Source: Cylindrodendrum hubeiense (taxonomy: Eukaryota > Ascomycota > Sordariomycetes > Hypocreales > Nectriaceae). From it: 32,695 nucleotides of DNA. How positions within the stretch are numbered: the stretch's first letter is position 1; each line of letters starts with the position of its first letter. The DNA lies in the NCBI GenBank assembly GCA_014621425.1, contig JAANBB010000441.1:1-32695 (forward strand). The letters run 5' to 3'. The translations under genes and the position numbers were made by a program. Below the pieces are notes generated by a model that saw only the letters and a program-made list of their open reading frames with translations, was not told where the DNA came from and did not search any database. Shown in pieces: positions 19,368-30,100 of this stretch.

Positions 19368-20952
19368 CTATTGCTTTGATCCAATGTGGTTCAGCCAAGT
19401 CTTGAGACCAGCAACCGCACCTTCCCCAAGATTCGTGTCGACGGCTTCATTCTGCCAACTGACCCCGATCATCAATGGGCCGTTCTTCACGGCCAAGGGG
19501 CTGATTGTCAGGTTCGGTCCAACGAGATTGGCGGCGAGAGAGAAGTATGCCCTCTGAATGGTCCAATCTTGCGTCTTGTCTGAGCTCGTTTCGCTGGGAA
19601 GTCCTCCGTCGATGACGCCCAAATTCGTCACAAGGAAGGTGGCGTGTCTTGGCTTCTTCATCTGTTCCTTGAAGTAGTCTCGATAGTCTCCGACTACTTT
19701 CATCAAGCCGCATATCTCATTCTTCAGCCCCATGTCCAGCTTGGCTTGGAGTTCTTCTCGCACAGTCGTGGAAACGGACCACATCACATCTTCAAGAGCA
19801 GCAATCTGCTCCGATTCGCTGGAAGCGCCACGAGCAAGGTCTCGAATCTTTGACACCAGCACTTGGTCATGGTCGTGATCCCTCTTGGTGACAAAATTGC
19901 CTATCATCTTGGTAGGCTCAAGCCCAGGATAACCCGGGGGACTTGATGAGACATACCGGCGCAGGTTGAGGGGGGTCTCGCTGATGATTGTTGCCGGTGC
20001 CTCCTCTTTGAGTAGACTGACGAGCGAAACCAGAGTTATTCCGTGTAGTAGACCAGTCAAGGTAGTTTTGTGCAGACGGCAGGCGGCGAGTACGTTTTGC
20101 AGAGTGGCGTTGTCGATGCATAATCTTCTCGACTGGGTTCCGGTCGGGGTCAAGTGAATTGGTGCCCGAAGTTTGTGGGGTGGCAGTTTCGGAGCAAACA
20201 TCTGCGGCCTAAACTCCTTCCAGAGCAGAGTTACTGCAAAGCTCGGAGAGATGGTGAAATTACACACGGAGTCTTGGGGCGGAGGCAGGTTCTGCGCTGT
20301 CGCTATCGTCTTGACCAGGTGATTCTCCCAAACCAAATCATTCTTATCGTCTCTTACTCTGTTAAGAGATTGCAGCAGAGTCTCGTGAAATATCTTTCCG
20401 CCAGTGCCGTCCGAGTTGGAATGGCTCCAAACATACACCACCTCAAGCAGGTTCTCGGCCTCTAGCTTGAAGACGACCATTCGCCAGCTAGGTTGAGTTT
20501 CGGGACTGTCGTATTTGGTATCGAGCTGTTCCTTTAAGGTTTGCTTGAAAGTGTCCTCATATTTCTCTGGATTATCGACGACTCTCCATTTAATGTGCTT
20601 AGTTAGATCAATATGATCAATCTGCACCCAGGCTGGCTGTTTTGTGTCCCGGCCGATGATACCAACTTGAAGAAGGGGGTGCTGAAGAATGGTGTCTGCA
20701 ACTGCAAGTTCCCAGAATTCCACTAGCTTTTCATGATGGCTCGGGCCTCTAAGGTTTTCAGGAATGCCATAACGGCATGTTACGGCTGTACCACAGTACA
20801 AATTCAGCGTGAACAATGCTGATTGAAAGCATTCGCTGTACAGATCACGATCAGCTGATATTTTCGGCCAAAGGAAAGTGGCATGCTCACAATGGACCCA
20901 ACCGCCGAATGATGCGTGGCTTTGAGCCAGGGGTTGATACTTTCTCGGACAT
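19368..20952 (-). CDS. Alcohol acetyltransferase-like (AATase) enzyme
   Basis: Two exons, 20891-20952 and 19368-20835, give 509 residues, a normal length for the family. The 55-nt intron has donor GTGAGC and acceptor GTACAG. Splicing joins MSEKVSTPGSKPRIIRRLGP to ECFQSALFTLNLYCGTAVTC, matching the usual AATase opening of a (R)xLGxxE block followed by xLGLY...TCRY. The long unspliced frame instead runs 5' through intron and minisatellite to 21200 and is not credible. The catalytic motif of this CoA-dependent acyltransferase superfamily, H-x3-D-G, is present as SHSNSDG near residues 158-164. Another region is ATFLVTNLGVIDG. Members transfer acetyl from acetyl-CoA to alcohols or related acceptors, and the acceptor here is unknown. 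It lies downstream of, and on the same strand as, the SDR gene, so a joint role is possible but unproven. Confidence 0.86.
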
Positions 20953-22412
20953 TGCGACTGAGCCGGTCTTGACTTCTGGCAGTAGTGTGATGAAGAAACG
21001 AGTTGCAAAGTTGCAAAGGTACAAGTAATCCACTGCCTGGTTAAGTTGGATTTGAAACTGTTCCCTGATACATCGACCAAAGCCAGATGTTCCTGGATGT
21101 AAGTGCATCTATATACAAACATCTGTCCCCGGCGTCCGCGGGCGTCCGACCGGGCGTCCGCGGGCGTCCGACCGGGCGTCCGACGGACAGGCCCACCCAT
21201 GCGCCGACGGAATCAGGGGCGCAGCAGAGGTGATCCAACTTCAAACTACCCAATTTTAGTGACAACAAATACTACTGGCGGGTATACGATTCAGTAACAG
21301 AGGAGCTAGACCTTAATGGAGAGCTGGTACTTGATCACTGTGCTGCCTGCCAATCAATACAGCTGCTACGGAGATCGGCTCAACGGCCCAGGACCCACCT
21401 AATGCCTGGGAATCCTTGAAAGGCCAGAACCCAGGCCAATTAGGGCCTGATGAAGATACCAAAACCCGTGCCGCGTAAAAGTCATGCCGTCGGGGCAGGA
21501 GGCAACGTACAAAGTCCGTCCAGGATGACGAATTGTCCACATCTGCCAAGCAGCTCAACCTCGCATTCGGGACACACATCACGACAACTAGGCAGCAGCA
21601 GCCACGGTGTTTCATGGCCGCGTATGGCAATGGAAACTACGAGAACTCATATTTGGCCGTAAGGATGGACTCAATGGCTCGGGGCTGAAGAGCCGAGTTG
21701 GGTTAATGCAACTTACTCGACTTTGGCTGTAGAAAGCAATTCCATCACGGCCACGCATTAGACATTTCGCCAATCTGGATAATTCCTTCAAAAGTCATCT
21801 TGAGTAAGATTTAGGTGTTGGTTCATCTCCATAAGCGCTGTTCGTAGGGCTGCCTTTCTCAATTATTCCGTATGTTGGCACTATCAGTACCCCTTGCCGA
21901 AACAACCCTCGCGTCTTGAACTCGTATCTCGTATAGAACCAACCACCACGTCGTCACCGGTAAGTAACATGCCACACATACGTAATGACTCACGTCACAA
22001 ATGATCGGAAGCACATAAGCATACATGGCTTTCCGGACTATTGGGACTAAGAGAAGCCAAGGAATTGCTTCTCGACAACCACTCTCCACTCTTTTCCCGG
22101 TTGCCTAAATCGACACGCGTATCGTGTTCGACCGGCTTCTCGTGCATCTTCCCATTAGGTTTCACGGACCGCCGATCTGAGTGACATTTTTGAGCCTGTA
22201 TGACGTATTGTCTTGTCGCTGGCGTGGCAAATGGGACATCTTAGTCTCGTCGAACAATCTATGCACCGGAGGAACCTTGCAGCAACGACTAGCGCCTTCG
22301 AAATATCGAGATATGTATGGCTTCCAGTTCTGAATATAAGAACCCGGAGACAGAAACTTGTAGAGTTGACAGTTACCCCCGCCGGATTCAAACACTATTT
22401 GGTGATATGTAC
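20953..22412. other. Intergenic region with GC-rich minisatellite
   Basis: The acetyltransferase promoter should be at the left end, followed by the minisatellite at 21130-21186. From 21300 to 22400 frames occur on both strands, but none has a domain or coding bias. No RNA gene is recognised. Confidence 0.4.
21130..21186. repeat. GC-rich minisatellite, 22-bp period
   Basis: Two identical copies of CGTCCGCGGGCGTCCGACCG+GG (22 bp) at 21133-21154 and 21155-21176 are followed by a partial third copy. Each unit is itself two similar half-units built on GCGTCCG. It lies upstream of the acetyltransferase gene and inflates a false 5' extension of its reading frame. Confidence 0.9.
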
Positions 22413-23249
22413 TTAAGACTTTTCCACAGCAGCATTAAACCGTTGCCCAGCCAAGCCTCCTCCATCAACAAGGATATCGGTGCCATCTATGAAACATGCG
22501 TCTGGGCTAGCGAGGAAAGCCACGACATTGGCGATATCATCCGCAGTTCCTGCCCGAGGTATCGCAGCTGATTCAATAATGGCTCGGATTTCAGCTCCCT
22601 TATCCGTCTGTAGCTCATGGCGTGTCATTGCCGTAGCTATGACACCTGGACTGACCGAGTTGACTCTCACCCCGTTCTTCTTGCCTGCCAGGGCCCCCGT
22701 CTGAACACGAACGATGTTTCCCCTCTTGGCAATACCGTAAGCTAGCCATGAAGAGCCCTCAAGGTCGATATCTGGGTGACTCAGCAGCTTGTCTCTTGGG
22801 GCGGTTGCCAGGTGCAGCTCTAGGTCTGGGGTCATAGCTAGGCCGGGCATGTGGCCCGCTAAACTAGAGATTGTGATGAGCGATGAACCAGGGGCCATAA
22901 CGTCAATAAAAGCGTCAATGACATTGGCAGTTCCCAGTAAATCGATTTCATAGACCCGCTTAGCGGTGCCCATGTGGGGAGAGATGCCAGCAGTATTGAC
23001 GACGGTGTTAAGCTGGCCAGCAGCAGTAGCGAATTTTGCCAACTCGGTGACCGATTCATAGCTGGACACATCGACAAGTCGGGGCTCAACCTCGTGGCCA
23101 TGATCCCGGAGCGACGCCGCTGCCGCATCGAGTGCCTTTTGCGAGTAGTCAGCTAGCACCACGCGCTGGCCAGGGCCAAGGCGCCTGGCAATAGCAAGTC
23201 CCATGCCACCCGCCCCGATAACGACGAGAGCACTACGGTAAGCAGCCAT
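22413..23249 (-). CDS. Short-chain dehydrogenase/reductase with extended substrate loop
   Basis: The start is taken at MAAYRSALVVIGAGG (23249), since the glycine-rich loop then falls at the normal place. A longer in-frame start at 23363 adds 38 residues without family support. The product is 278 residues. The classical SDR elements are present: cofactor loop GAGGMG (12-17), Asp34 at the end of strand 2 (suggests NAD rather than NADP), NTAG (85-88), Ser128/129 (ITISSLAG), Tyr171 and Lys175 (YGIAK), then SVSPGVIATAMT and the C-terminal DGTDILVDGG. The catalytic Ser-Tyr gap is about 42 residues instead of about 13, so there is an insertion of roughly 29 residues near the active site, as in some hydroxysteroid dehydrogenase-like SDRs. 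The substrate is unknown. Confidence 0.9.
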   Translation of the reverse strand: MAAYRSALVVIGAGGMGLAIARRLGPGQRVVLADYSQKALDAAAASLRDHGHEVEPRLVDVSSYESVTELAKFATAAGQLNTVVNTAGISPHMGTAKRVYEIDLLGTANVIDAFIDVMAPGSSLITISSLAGHMPGLAMTPDLELHLATAPRDKLLSHPDIDLEGSSWLAYGIAKRGNIVRVQTGALAGKKNGVRVNSVSPGVIATAMTRHELQTDKGAEIRAIIESAAIPRAGTADDIANVVAFLASPDACFIDGTDILVDGGGLAGQRFNAAVEKS

Positions 23250-24048
23250 GGAGAGAGATTTGCGGATATCTTCTGGGCAATAGCTCAAGTAAGGTAATTG
23301 TTGTAGTGTTTGGTGTATGTGGTGTGATAAGGTTGTTGAAGGTGAGAGTGGTATGGTAGTCACTTGGGTATGTCAAATCAAAGTGGCAAACCACCAACCT
23401 ACGAGGAATTTTACGTATTTTGTAGACGGGAGCTCGGAGTTCCGGCAAGCATGTCTTACAAAAACCAGGGACTAAACCATGACATGATTCGTTACGGGGG
23501 CCGACGTCAACTTGCATTGCATTGCAGGGAATCCGAGGGTCCAATTCGTCAAGTTTCGAGTCTTCTGAGCGCTCTGGCCGAACTAGCTAGATCCGATAAG
23601 TTTTGTCGGAGCTCGAGAGCCCTGTCCATGTTCGTATCGAGCTTGGGGCCGACAAGACAGACATTCCTCGCACTTTACCTAGATGAGCATTACCCACGCA
23701 CTAGTGGTGCTCGTAGACTATCTCGTTTTTACAAATACTCATTAATACACAGGTCTTGTATGTCTCATATGACTGAGAAAGACACACAAAACTCATAACA
23801 TCAGAGTCAACTCGGCGACGTAGCATGAGAAGCTCACATCTAACAGCCTTCGTCTGGTCCCAATCACACTTCAATCGCGTCAACAAAAGCTTTACTTTTC
23901 TAAAGGGTACAATTACCGGCCATCGTCACGGTAAAGAGTCTTCCCTGCATCGCTGCCACATGATTTTACCCAGAACATTGCAATGTTTCTTTGAGTAGGT
24001 TCCTTGGACTCCGATTGCGGCGGAATTTGCATCTTCAGCCAATCACAA
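23250..24048. promoter_or_regulatory. Upstream region of the SDR gene
   Basis: It holds the promoter and leader of the SDR gene at the left. A plus-strand frame at 23364-23798 begins at TTG/ATG but lacks codon bias and any domain. The last bases before 24049 (AGCCAATCACAATCC) match the flank of tRNA-Glu copy 6. Confidence 0.4.
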
Positions 24049-24141
24049 TCCGGTATGGTGTAATGGCTAACATTTCGCGCTCTCACTACTGAGAGATCAT
24101 CTTGATCCGCGGAGCTCAGGGTTCGATTCCCTGTACCGGAG
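24049..24141 (+). tRNA. tRNA-Glu(CTC), copy 3, with 21-nt intron
   Basis: Mature sequence equals the other copies. The intron begins CTACTGAGAG. A T5 terminator is at 24152-24156 in context CTTTTTG. The 5' flank AGCCAATCACAATCC is shared with minus-strand copy 6. Confidence 0.96.
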
Positions 24142-24690
24142 TAACATGTTCTTTTTGCCCCTCGTCATTCTTGACAGAAGCCAACCTGTCTTTTTGCATC
24201 CTGGTCGGTCAGTCAGTCAGCAATGACACCCCTTCGGCTGTGCCGAGATGGCGATTCTCCGACTGAACAACTAACCAGGCTTCGAAGATATGAGATGTCA
24301 AGCATTTCCTTTTTGGTCCATCATCTGCTTTTTCCTCTAGAGAGAGATCCCGCGGAGCAAACGACTTGCGGGTCGTGGCCAGATCGTCCCTCCTCGCTCC
24401 CTCACGGCGCTCCCAGCCGATGAGCTTCACCTCTCCGCGAACCGCCCCAGAAGCTCGCGCCTGAATTAAAACACATATCAACGAGTTCAATTCGGTTCCC
24501 TACAGCTCCAGGCCACAGTCAATACCTCCCCAAGGCGTTCCCCAAGCGTTTGGTTGCCGTTTGTCGAGCTCAGCACCACCGCTCCCCAGCCCCGAACCCC
24601 GCCCGTTCCCGCCGGGCACCCACCAAACCCACACAGTCGTCCCATTTCCTTAGTATCCTTTAGCGGCGCAAATTTCAACAACCACCATCA
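24142..24690. other. Spacer between tRNA-Glu copies 3 and 4
   Basis: No gene is supported. The 3' end (about 24590-24690) is C-rich and resembles the 5' flanks of copies 2 and 5, ending CAACAACCACCATCA as at copy 2. Confidence 0.45.
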
Positions 24691-24784
24691 TCCGGTATGG
24701 TGTAATGGCTAACATTTCGCGCTCTCATTACTGAGAGATTCATCTTGATCCGCGGAGCTCAGGGTTCGATTCCCTGTACCGGAG
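24691..24784 (+). tRNA. tRNA-Glu(CTC), copy 4, with 22-nt intron
   Basis: Mature sequence equals the other copies. The 22-nt intron is identical to that of minus-strand copy 7. A T6 terminator is at 24794-24799. Confidence 0.96.
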
Positions 24785-25267
24785 TTGTCTTTCTTTTTTG
24801 CCATTTCTTCCGATTTGCTTCAATCTTTTTGTTTCTTGGTGATGATGGTGCTGAGCAGACTGGCAGTGTTGACCACACACAGAGGTGGGAAACTGTGCTT
24901 AAGCAGCCTGAGATATAAGCGATACAGCCAGTGTCTTTTTTCTATCATCATTTACAATAGGTTCCAGAGAACGCGGTGTGCTAATCAGCTGTCAGGTCTG
25001 TAGCCACCCTACCGATGGACGTATTGGCAGAATCCCCTTGCGGATGAACATGACCCAAATTCCGCTCGAGATGAACCGGAAGCACAACACCCCAAACCCG
25101 CAATCAACTGGCCCTGATTCTCTTTCACACGCTCTATCTACCGAGTCCCCATCCCTCAAAACCACAGGGATACTACAACCTGCGCCCCGCCGGTTCCCCA
25201 CGCACTTCCGACGCGCCATTTTCTTAGCATCCGATAACGAGCCGACCCTCCAACAAATACCATCCCA
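24785..25267. other. Spacer between tRNA-Glu copies 4 and 5
   Basis: No gene is supported. The final roughly 80 bases (C-rich, then TTTTCTTAGC and CGATAACGAG) form the shared tRNA-Glu 5' flank. Confidence 0.45.
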
Positions 25268-25360
25268 TCCGGTATGGTGTAATGGCTAACATTTCGCGCT
25301 CTCATAACTTGAGAGATCATCTGATCCGCGGAGCTCAGGGTTCGATTCCCTGTACCGGAG
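25268..25360 (+). tRNA. tRNA-Glu(CTC), copy 5, with 21-nt intron
   Basis: Mature sequence equals the other copies. The intron starts TAACTTGAGAG, a variant shared in part with copy 6. A T4 lies at 25366-25369, with a backup T5 at 25387-25391 in context CTTTTTG. Confidence 0.96.
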
Positions 25361-26016
25361 TTAACTTTTGCCCTTCGTCGCAATTCTTTTTGTTGGTTGT
25401 TGAGGTATTCACAACGAATGTTGCGGGAAAAGTGGCGGCTCAGCCAGTGCTGGCTGGATTGGATTTTGCCAGAGGGTAGCCGGGGAGTACAACCTTTTTC
25501 TTCGGCAACCAGAGAAGTCTCTGGAGTCCGACGATCAATGGAACCGCCTTGCGCCTGTGTCCCTATTTGAAGAAAAGAACTGCAGATATATAACGACCGG
25601 CTTCAAGTGAACGCGCGATGTTATTTCCAAGGCCCTATGATGTTACCACATTGACAATATTGTATACACTACATGGCTACACAGTATGTCGTCTTCAGGA
25701 TGGCAAGGTCCATCTCTTCCAATAACCAGCTTTCTCCTCGTTTGAGATTTACCGTCTTCTATTTGGCATCTTGTCACTGTTGAACTGGTCAAACAACCCA
25801 ACGTCAGGGCTCTACTTGGCATTGAAGGCCGCTTCTTCCTTACCGCACCTATCTTTCACTCAATCTACTAGGTACGTAACTTGCATTACTTACCTTGTCA
25901 ACTCCCCTTCCAGCCCAACATGGATGGATGGCTCCGCACCGCACAACACAAACATCATCAGTACACAAAAAAGGAACGTTCCTCACGTCTGTCTGATGGA
26001 CAAAAAGGAAGATTTA
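25361..26016. other. Spacer between convergent tRNA-Glu copies 5 and 6
   Basis: This is the centre of the convergent +++-- array. No ORF with coding character and no repeat were recognised. The minus-strand terminator of copy 6 is at 26006-26002. Confidence 0.45.
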
Positions 26017-26110
26017 CTCCGGTACAGGGAATCGAACCCTGAGCTCCGCGGATCAGATGAATCTCTCAGGTTATGAGAGCGCGAAATGTTAGCCATTACA
26101 CCATACCGGA
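26017..26110 (-). tRNA. tRNA-Glu(CTC), copy 6, with 22-nt intron
   Basis: Minus-strand gene with the same mature sequence. The intron begins TAACCTGAGAG. A T5 terminator is at 26006-26002 on the minus strand. Its 5' flank TAGCCAATCACAATCC matches copy 3. Confidence 0.96.
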
Positions 26111-26529
26111 TTGTGATTGGCTAGTTGCTTGGGAAGGTTGCTCGAGGTTGACATTATCAGAGCCCGAGATTGAAGATCGTTGTCAGGCATTGCGCTAGCA
26201 GGAGTAAGGGGGAATAAACATGCCTTGCTCACTCACGTAGCTGTGATTGAAGTGAATCCCGACAACGTATTATCGTGGGCGGTTCATTGTCTACAGAGTA
26301 CGATGGTTTTATGCTGCTTGGTTCGTCAACCAGGCAAAAAAAAGTCCAGGAGAAAGACAGACAGATAGATGCATGTCTCATGTCTCACTCATCCAAGACA
26401 ACCTTCTATCCACGTCCTCCCTCTGCTTTCGCCGTCTCCCCCCACCTACCTGCACGGCCCACAACGCTACGCACAAAAAATCACCACCATCATCATCCAG
26501 ACCCAGAAACATCAAAAAGGTAATGGCAA
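26111..26529. other. Spacer between tRNA-Glu copies 6 and 7
   Basis: Short frames only. It includes A-rich and C/A-rich stretches. The terminator of copy 7 is at 26518-26514 on the minus strand. Confidence 0.4.
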
Positions 26530-26623
26530 CTCCGGTACAGGGAATCGAACCCTGAGCTCCGCGGATCAAGATGAATCTCTCAGTAATGAGAGCGCGAAAT
26601 GTTAGCCATTACACCATACCGGA
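26530..26623 (-). tRNA. tRNA-Glu(CTC), copy 7, with 22-nt intron
   Basis: Minus-strand gene identical to copy 4, including the intron. A T5 terminator (CTTTTTG) is at 26518-26514 on the minus strand. It is the tRNA nearest to INO80. Confidence 0.96.
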
Positions 26624-27156
26624 TTGACGAAAAGCGAGAAAGATTCACACTATCCATGGTTCACAGCACCGGGCAGGTTCAAGCTTCCAATTTGTCCAAG
26701 GACGTGTTTCCAGGAGGTTGTGTCCAAGAGACGTTGTCCCTAATCGCATCAACGTATCAAGTAGTTAGTAAGAACATTGAGAAGTAAACCTCTCAGGATC
26801 CCTCATCTAAGCAATCTCAATGGCAGATAAGGAACAACTCGCGCCCTCGTTTCTCAGAGACCAACATATGATAGTAAATGTAATGCGATATAACCATCGT
26901 TTGTCTATCAATATAAGTACACTCCCATCAGAACCATGAAAGGTGTGGTTCCTTTCTGTCTTCTTTTTGGCTTTTAGGTGTCCTTGTCTAGCAACTCCCG
27001 TCCAGGGCTGCAGCTCGATGCCCAGACCAGACCTCCAAACCGTCAAAACACACCAAGTTACAAATGATACCTTTCACTCCGCTGATTATCCGTGCAGCCC
27101 ATCCTTGCGTCTGTTATTACACGCGCCCTGCGACTCGGCGCTCTTTGCGTCCATGT
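26624..27156. other. Spacer between tRNA-Glu copy 7 and the INO80 3' end
   Basis: It probably contains the INO80 3' UTR and the promoter flank of copy 7. Plus-strand frames over 27092-27590 are antisense shadows of the INO80 C-terminus. Confidence 0.4.
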
Positions 27157-30100
27157 TCACACCATGCCATCAGCAATGGCGAGTCGTTGCTTGGCCGTCT
27201 TAGCCCTCTTACTTGACCCCTTCCCTCTGCCCTTCTTGCCCTTGCTGTCGCTCTCAGCCGGCGTGGCAGGTGTGGCCGTTCCGGATTGAGCTTGCTTGGA
27301 GCCGTCATCAAAGTTGCCCTCGCCTATTGATTTCGTTAGTCCGTGTCTCGAGAATTCGCTATGTCAGATGCTCGCTTACCTTCATGATACATCTCGTCCA
27401 AACTAGCCGCGTTTTCGGCCTTCTTTCGCTTGCCGCCCTTCTTCTTTGTCTGCTTCTCAAACTCGCCCGACTCGAGCATCTCCTTCTCTCGCTGCTCAAT
27501 CAGAGCAGCCTGGTCGTCATCCGCCAGCCACATGGCAATATCGCGGTTGCGGTTCTCAGGTGCCCGACGGCCAGAGAAGTCAACGCTTGAACCGCCACCA
27601 GTAATGACAACGCGTTGCACCTCTTCCTTCTGCAAGGCTCGCTTTCGGATACGCTCCTCGATGGTGCCGCGGGTGATGAGACGATACACCGTGACCTGCT
27701 TGGTCTGGCCCAGTCGATGGGCTCGGTCCATGGCCTGGGAATCGATAGTCGGGTTCCAATCCGAGTCGTAGAAGATGACGGTATCAGCACTCGTGAGGTT
27801 AATACCGAGACCACCAGCACGAGTCGACAGCAAGAAGATGAAGATCTCCGGGCGAGTCTGGAAGTCGTGCACCGTGTCACGTCGATCCTCCAGTTTGGTG
27901 GATCCATCCAGACGGCAGTACTTGTAGTTACGGTACGTCAGGTACTCTTCCATCATGTCAATCATGCGAGTCATCTGGAAGTACAGCAGAACACGGTGGC
28001 CCTCGTTCTTGAGCTTGAACAACAAACCATCCAGCTGAGCCAGCTTGCCGCTGTCAGTAACAAATCGTTGCATCGAAGGAACAGCGATGTTTGTGAAGCG
28101 CTTCTTCTCGTGATCCGGCTTAGGCAGCAACTCCCTGGTGGGATATAGCTGCCAGGGAACCTTCTTCTCAACCAGGACCCTCTCATCCCAAACGGTAGGG
28201 CCGTAGAGCATCCGGCGGATAGGGACGTTGAAGAGGATGTCATCGCGCTCGACGCCTGCACTCCGGCTGTTGCACAAGACATCAATGGGAGGAGCAGATG
28301 CACGAGGTCTACCAGCCGGCTCGAACCGGCCCATACCCGAGTCATCAAACTGTGCCACGGCAACATTCATCAGCCGGCTCAGGATGCCCTCGCGAGTCAT
28401 GTTGGCGACTGGCACCCGGTTCTGTCGAGCTTGGATCTGGAAGAGAGCATGCGCAGGTGTAAAGTTCTTGTCCTCGGGTTCGCTGTACGCCACGTTCATT
28501 TGGCCAAGTCGATCCCTCTTCTGAAGCTCCTTCGTTGCTCGGACAATCAGACTCTGGTGTGTGGCCTCATAGACCTCACCAGGCGTAGTGTCTGCGAATC
28601 GAAGCCAGGAGAATGCCTTGGAGCCTTCAGTGTTGTCCCTTACATTCTCAGGTGTCCAGATATTCATCATATGGTTCAACGCCTTGTTCCTCCAGCCAGC
28701 CTTCTGGTTATCGCGACTCGCCTTCCACAGACGACCACCCTCTTTCCACACGAGACGAGGCAGTTTGTATTCAATAAGACTGCGACTCGAGTAGCCCACG
28801 GGAATGCTGTTGCCTTCACGGACAAACGAGGCCGTCTCGGCAAAGTAGGCGAAGGCAAATGGCGAGGTGACCTCGGCACGCTCGAATAGATCAGGATGGT
28901 TGCAAACCTTTCGGAACTGCATCACCAGGTTCATCAAAGTACCTGAATCTTGTTCATCTCCCATGGTGGCTTTCTCGACGAGATCCATAATGTTAATCTG
29001 GTTCCGCAGGTTGCTGTAGTAGGCCCTCTGTCGGTATGTGAGATCACAGAAGATGTCAAGCTCAATCTTGTCACCAAGCTCCTTCTGCACATGCTTCTTC
29101 ACACGTCGAAGCATGAAGGGCTTGAGAATCATGTGTAGACGCTTCAACTGATCTTCATTGAGCTTGGTATTACTTTGCGCATGTGACTCAATGTCCTTGG
29201 AGAACCACTCGCTAAACTCGTCGTGTGAGTCGAAGAGGGACGGCATGATGAAATGGAGTAGAGCCCAAAGTTCCTGCATGTTGTTCTGGATAGGCGTACC
29301 CGTAAGCAGCAGTCTGTTTCGGCAGTGGAAGCCAAGCAGGCACTTCCAACGAGAACTTTGCGAGCTCTTGATAGCTTGCGCTTCATCCAGAATCATGTAC
29401 TGCCACCTCATCTTCTGGAAGTAGGCAACGTCTGAGACAACAAGCTGGTATGAAGTAATGCACACGTGGAAGGCAGCGTCCTTTCGGTACGTGGTATGCT
29501 TGCGGTCCCAGAATTTTCGGAGAACCTTTCGGTCTGCTGCACTACCCCAGTACGGCAAGATCTTGAACTCGGGGACGAACTTGGCGATTTCTTGCTGCCA
29601 GTTGTGAAGAGTAGAAGCAGGAGCGACAACGAGGAAAGGACCCCAGATATCGTGCTTCTCGGCAAGGTAAGCCATGACTGAAATGGACTGGATCGTCTTT
29701 CCGAGACCCATTTCGTCGGCCAGAATACCGTTGATGCCCTGCTCGTACAGGTTGACAAGCCAGCTGAGACCCTTGAGCTGGTACTCCTTGAGCTGAGCGT
29801 TGATCAGCTTGGGCTGTTCGATCTCGAGGTTGCCCAGGCCGGTAGGGTTCTGGAAGTTCATCTCGCCCTCCTCGTCCATATCATCCTCGTTGTTGAATTC
29901 ACGGGCCTTCTTGCGGGCGTCGGCAATGGCGTTTTGGGCATTGGCGATGGCGGCAGCCTGCAGGTTCTCCTCATCTCCTTCCTCAAAGGTGAGGTTCTCA
30001 AAGTTGGTGACCTTGCTGCCGACTGCGGTAGGTTCCTTAACATCCAACTTCTGTTGCTGGATCTGGTGCGGATCCTTGGCGATGTCGGGATTGTCGGTGC

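Noticed and set aside
23364..23798. 144-codon plus-strand ORF
   Set aside because: Unbiased codons, no domain, sits in the SDR promoter.
24049..26623. CRISPR-like array
   Set aside because: The regularly spaced repeats are tRNA genes with acceptor, anticodon and T-arms; host is eukaryotic.
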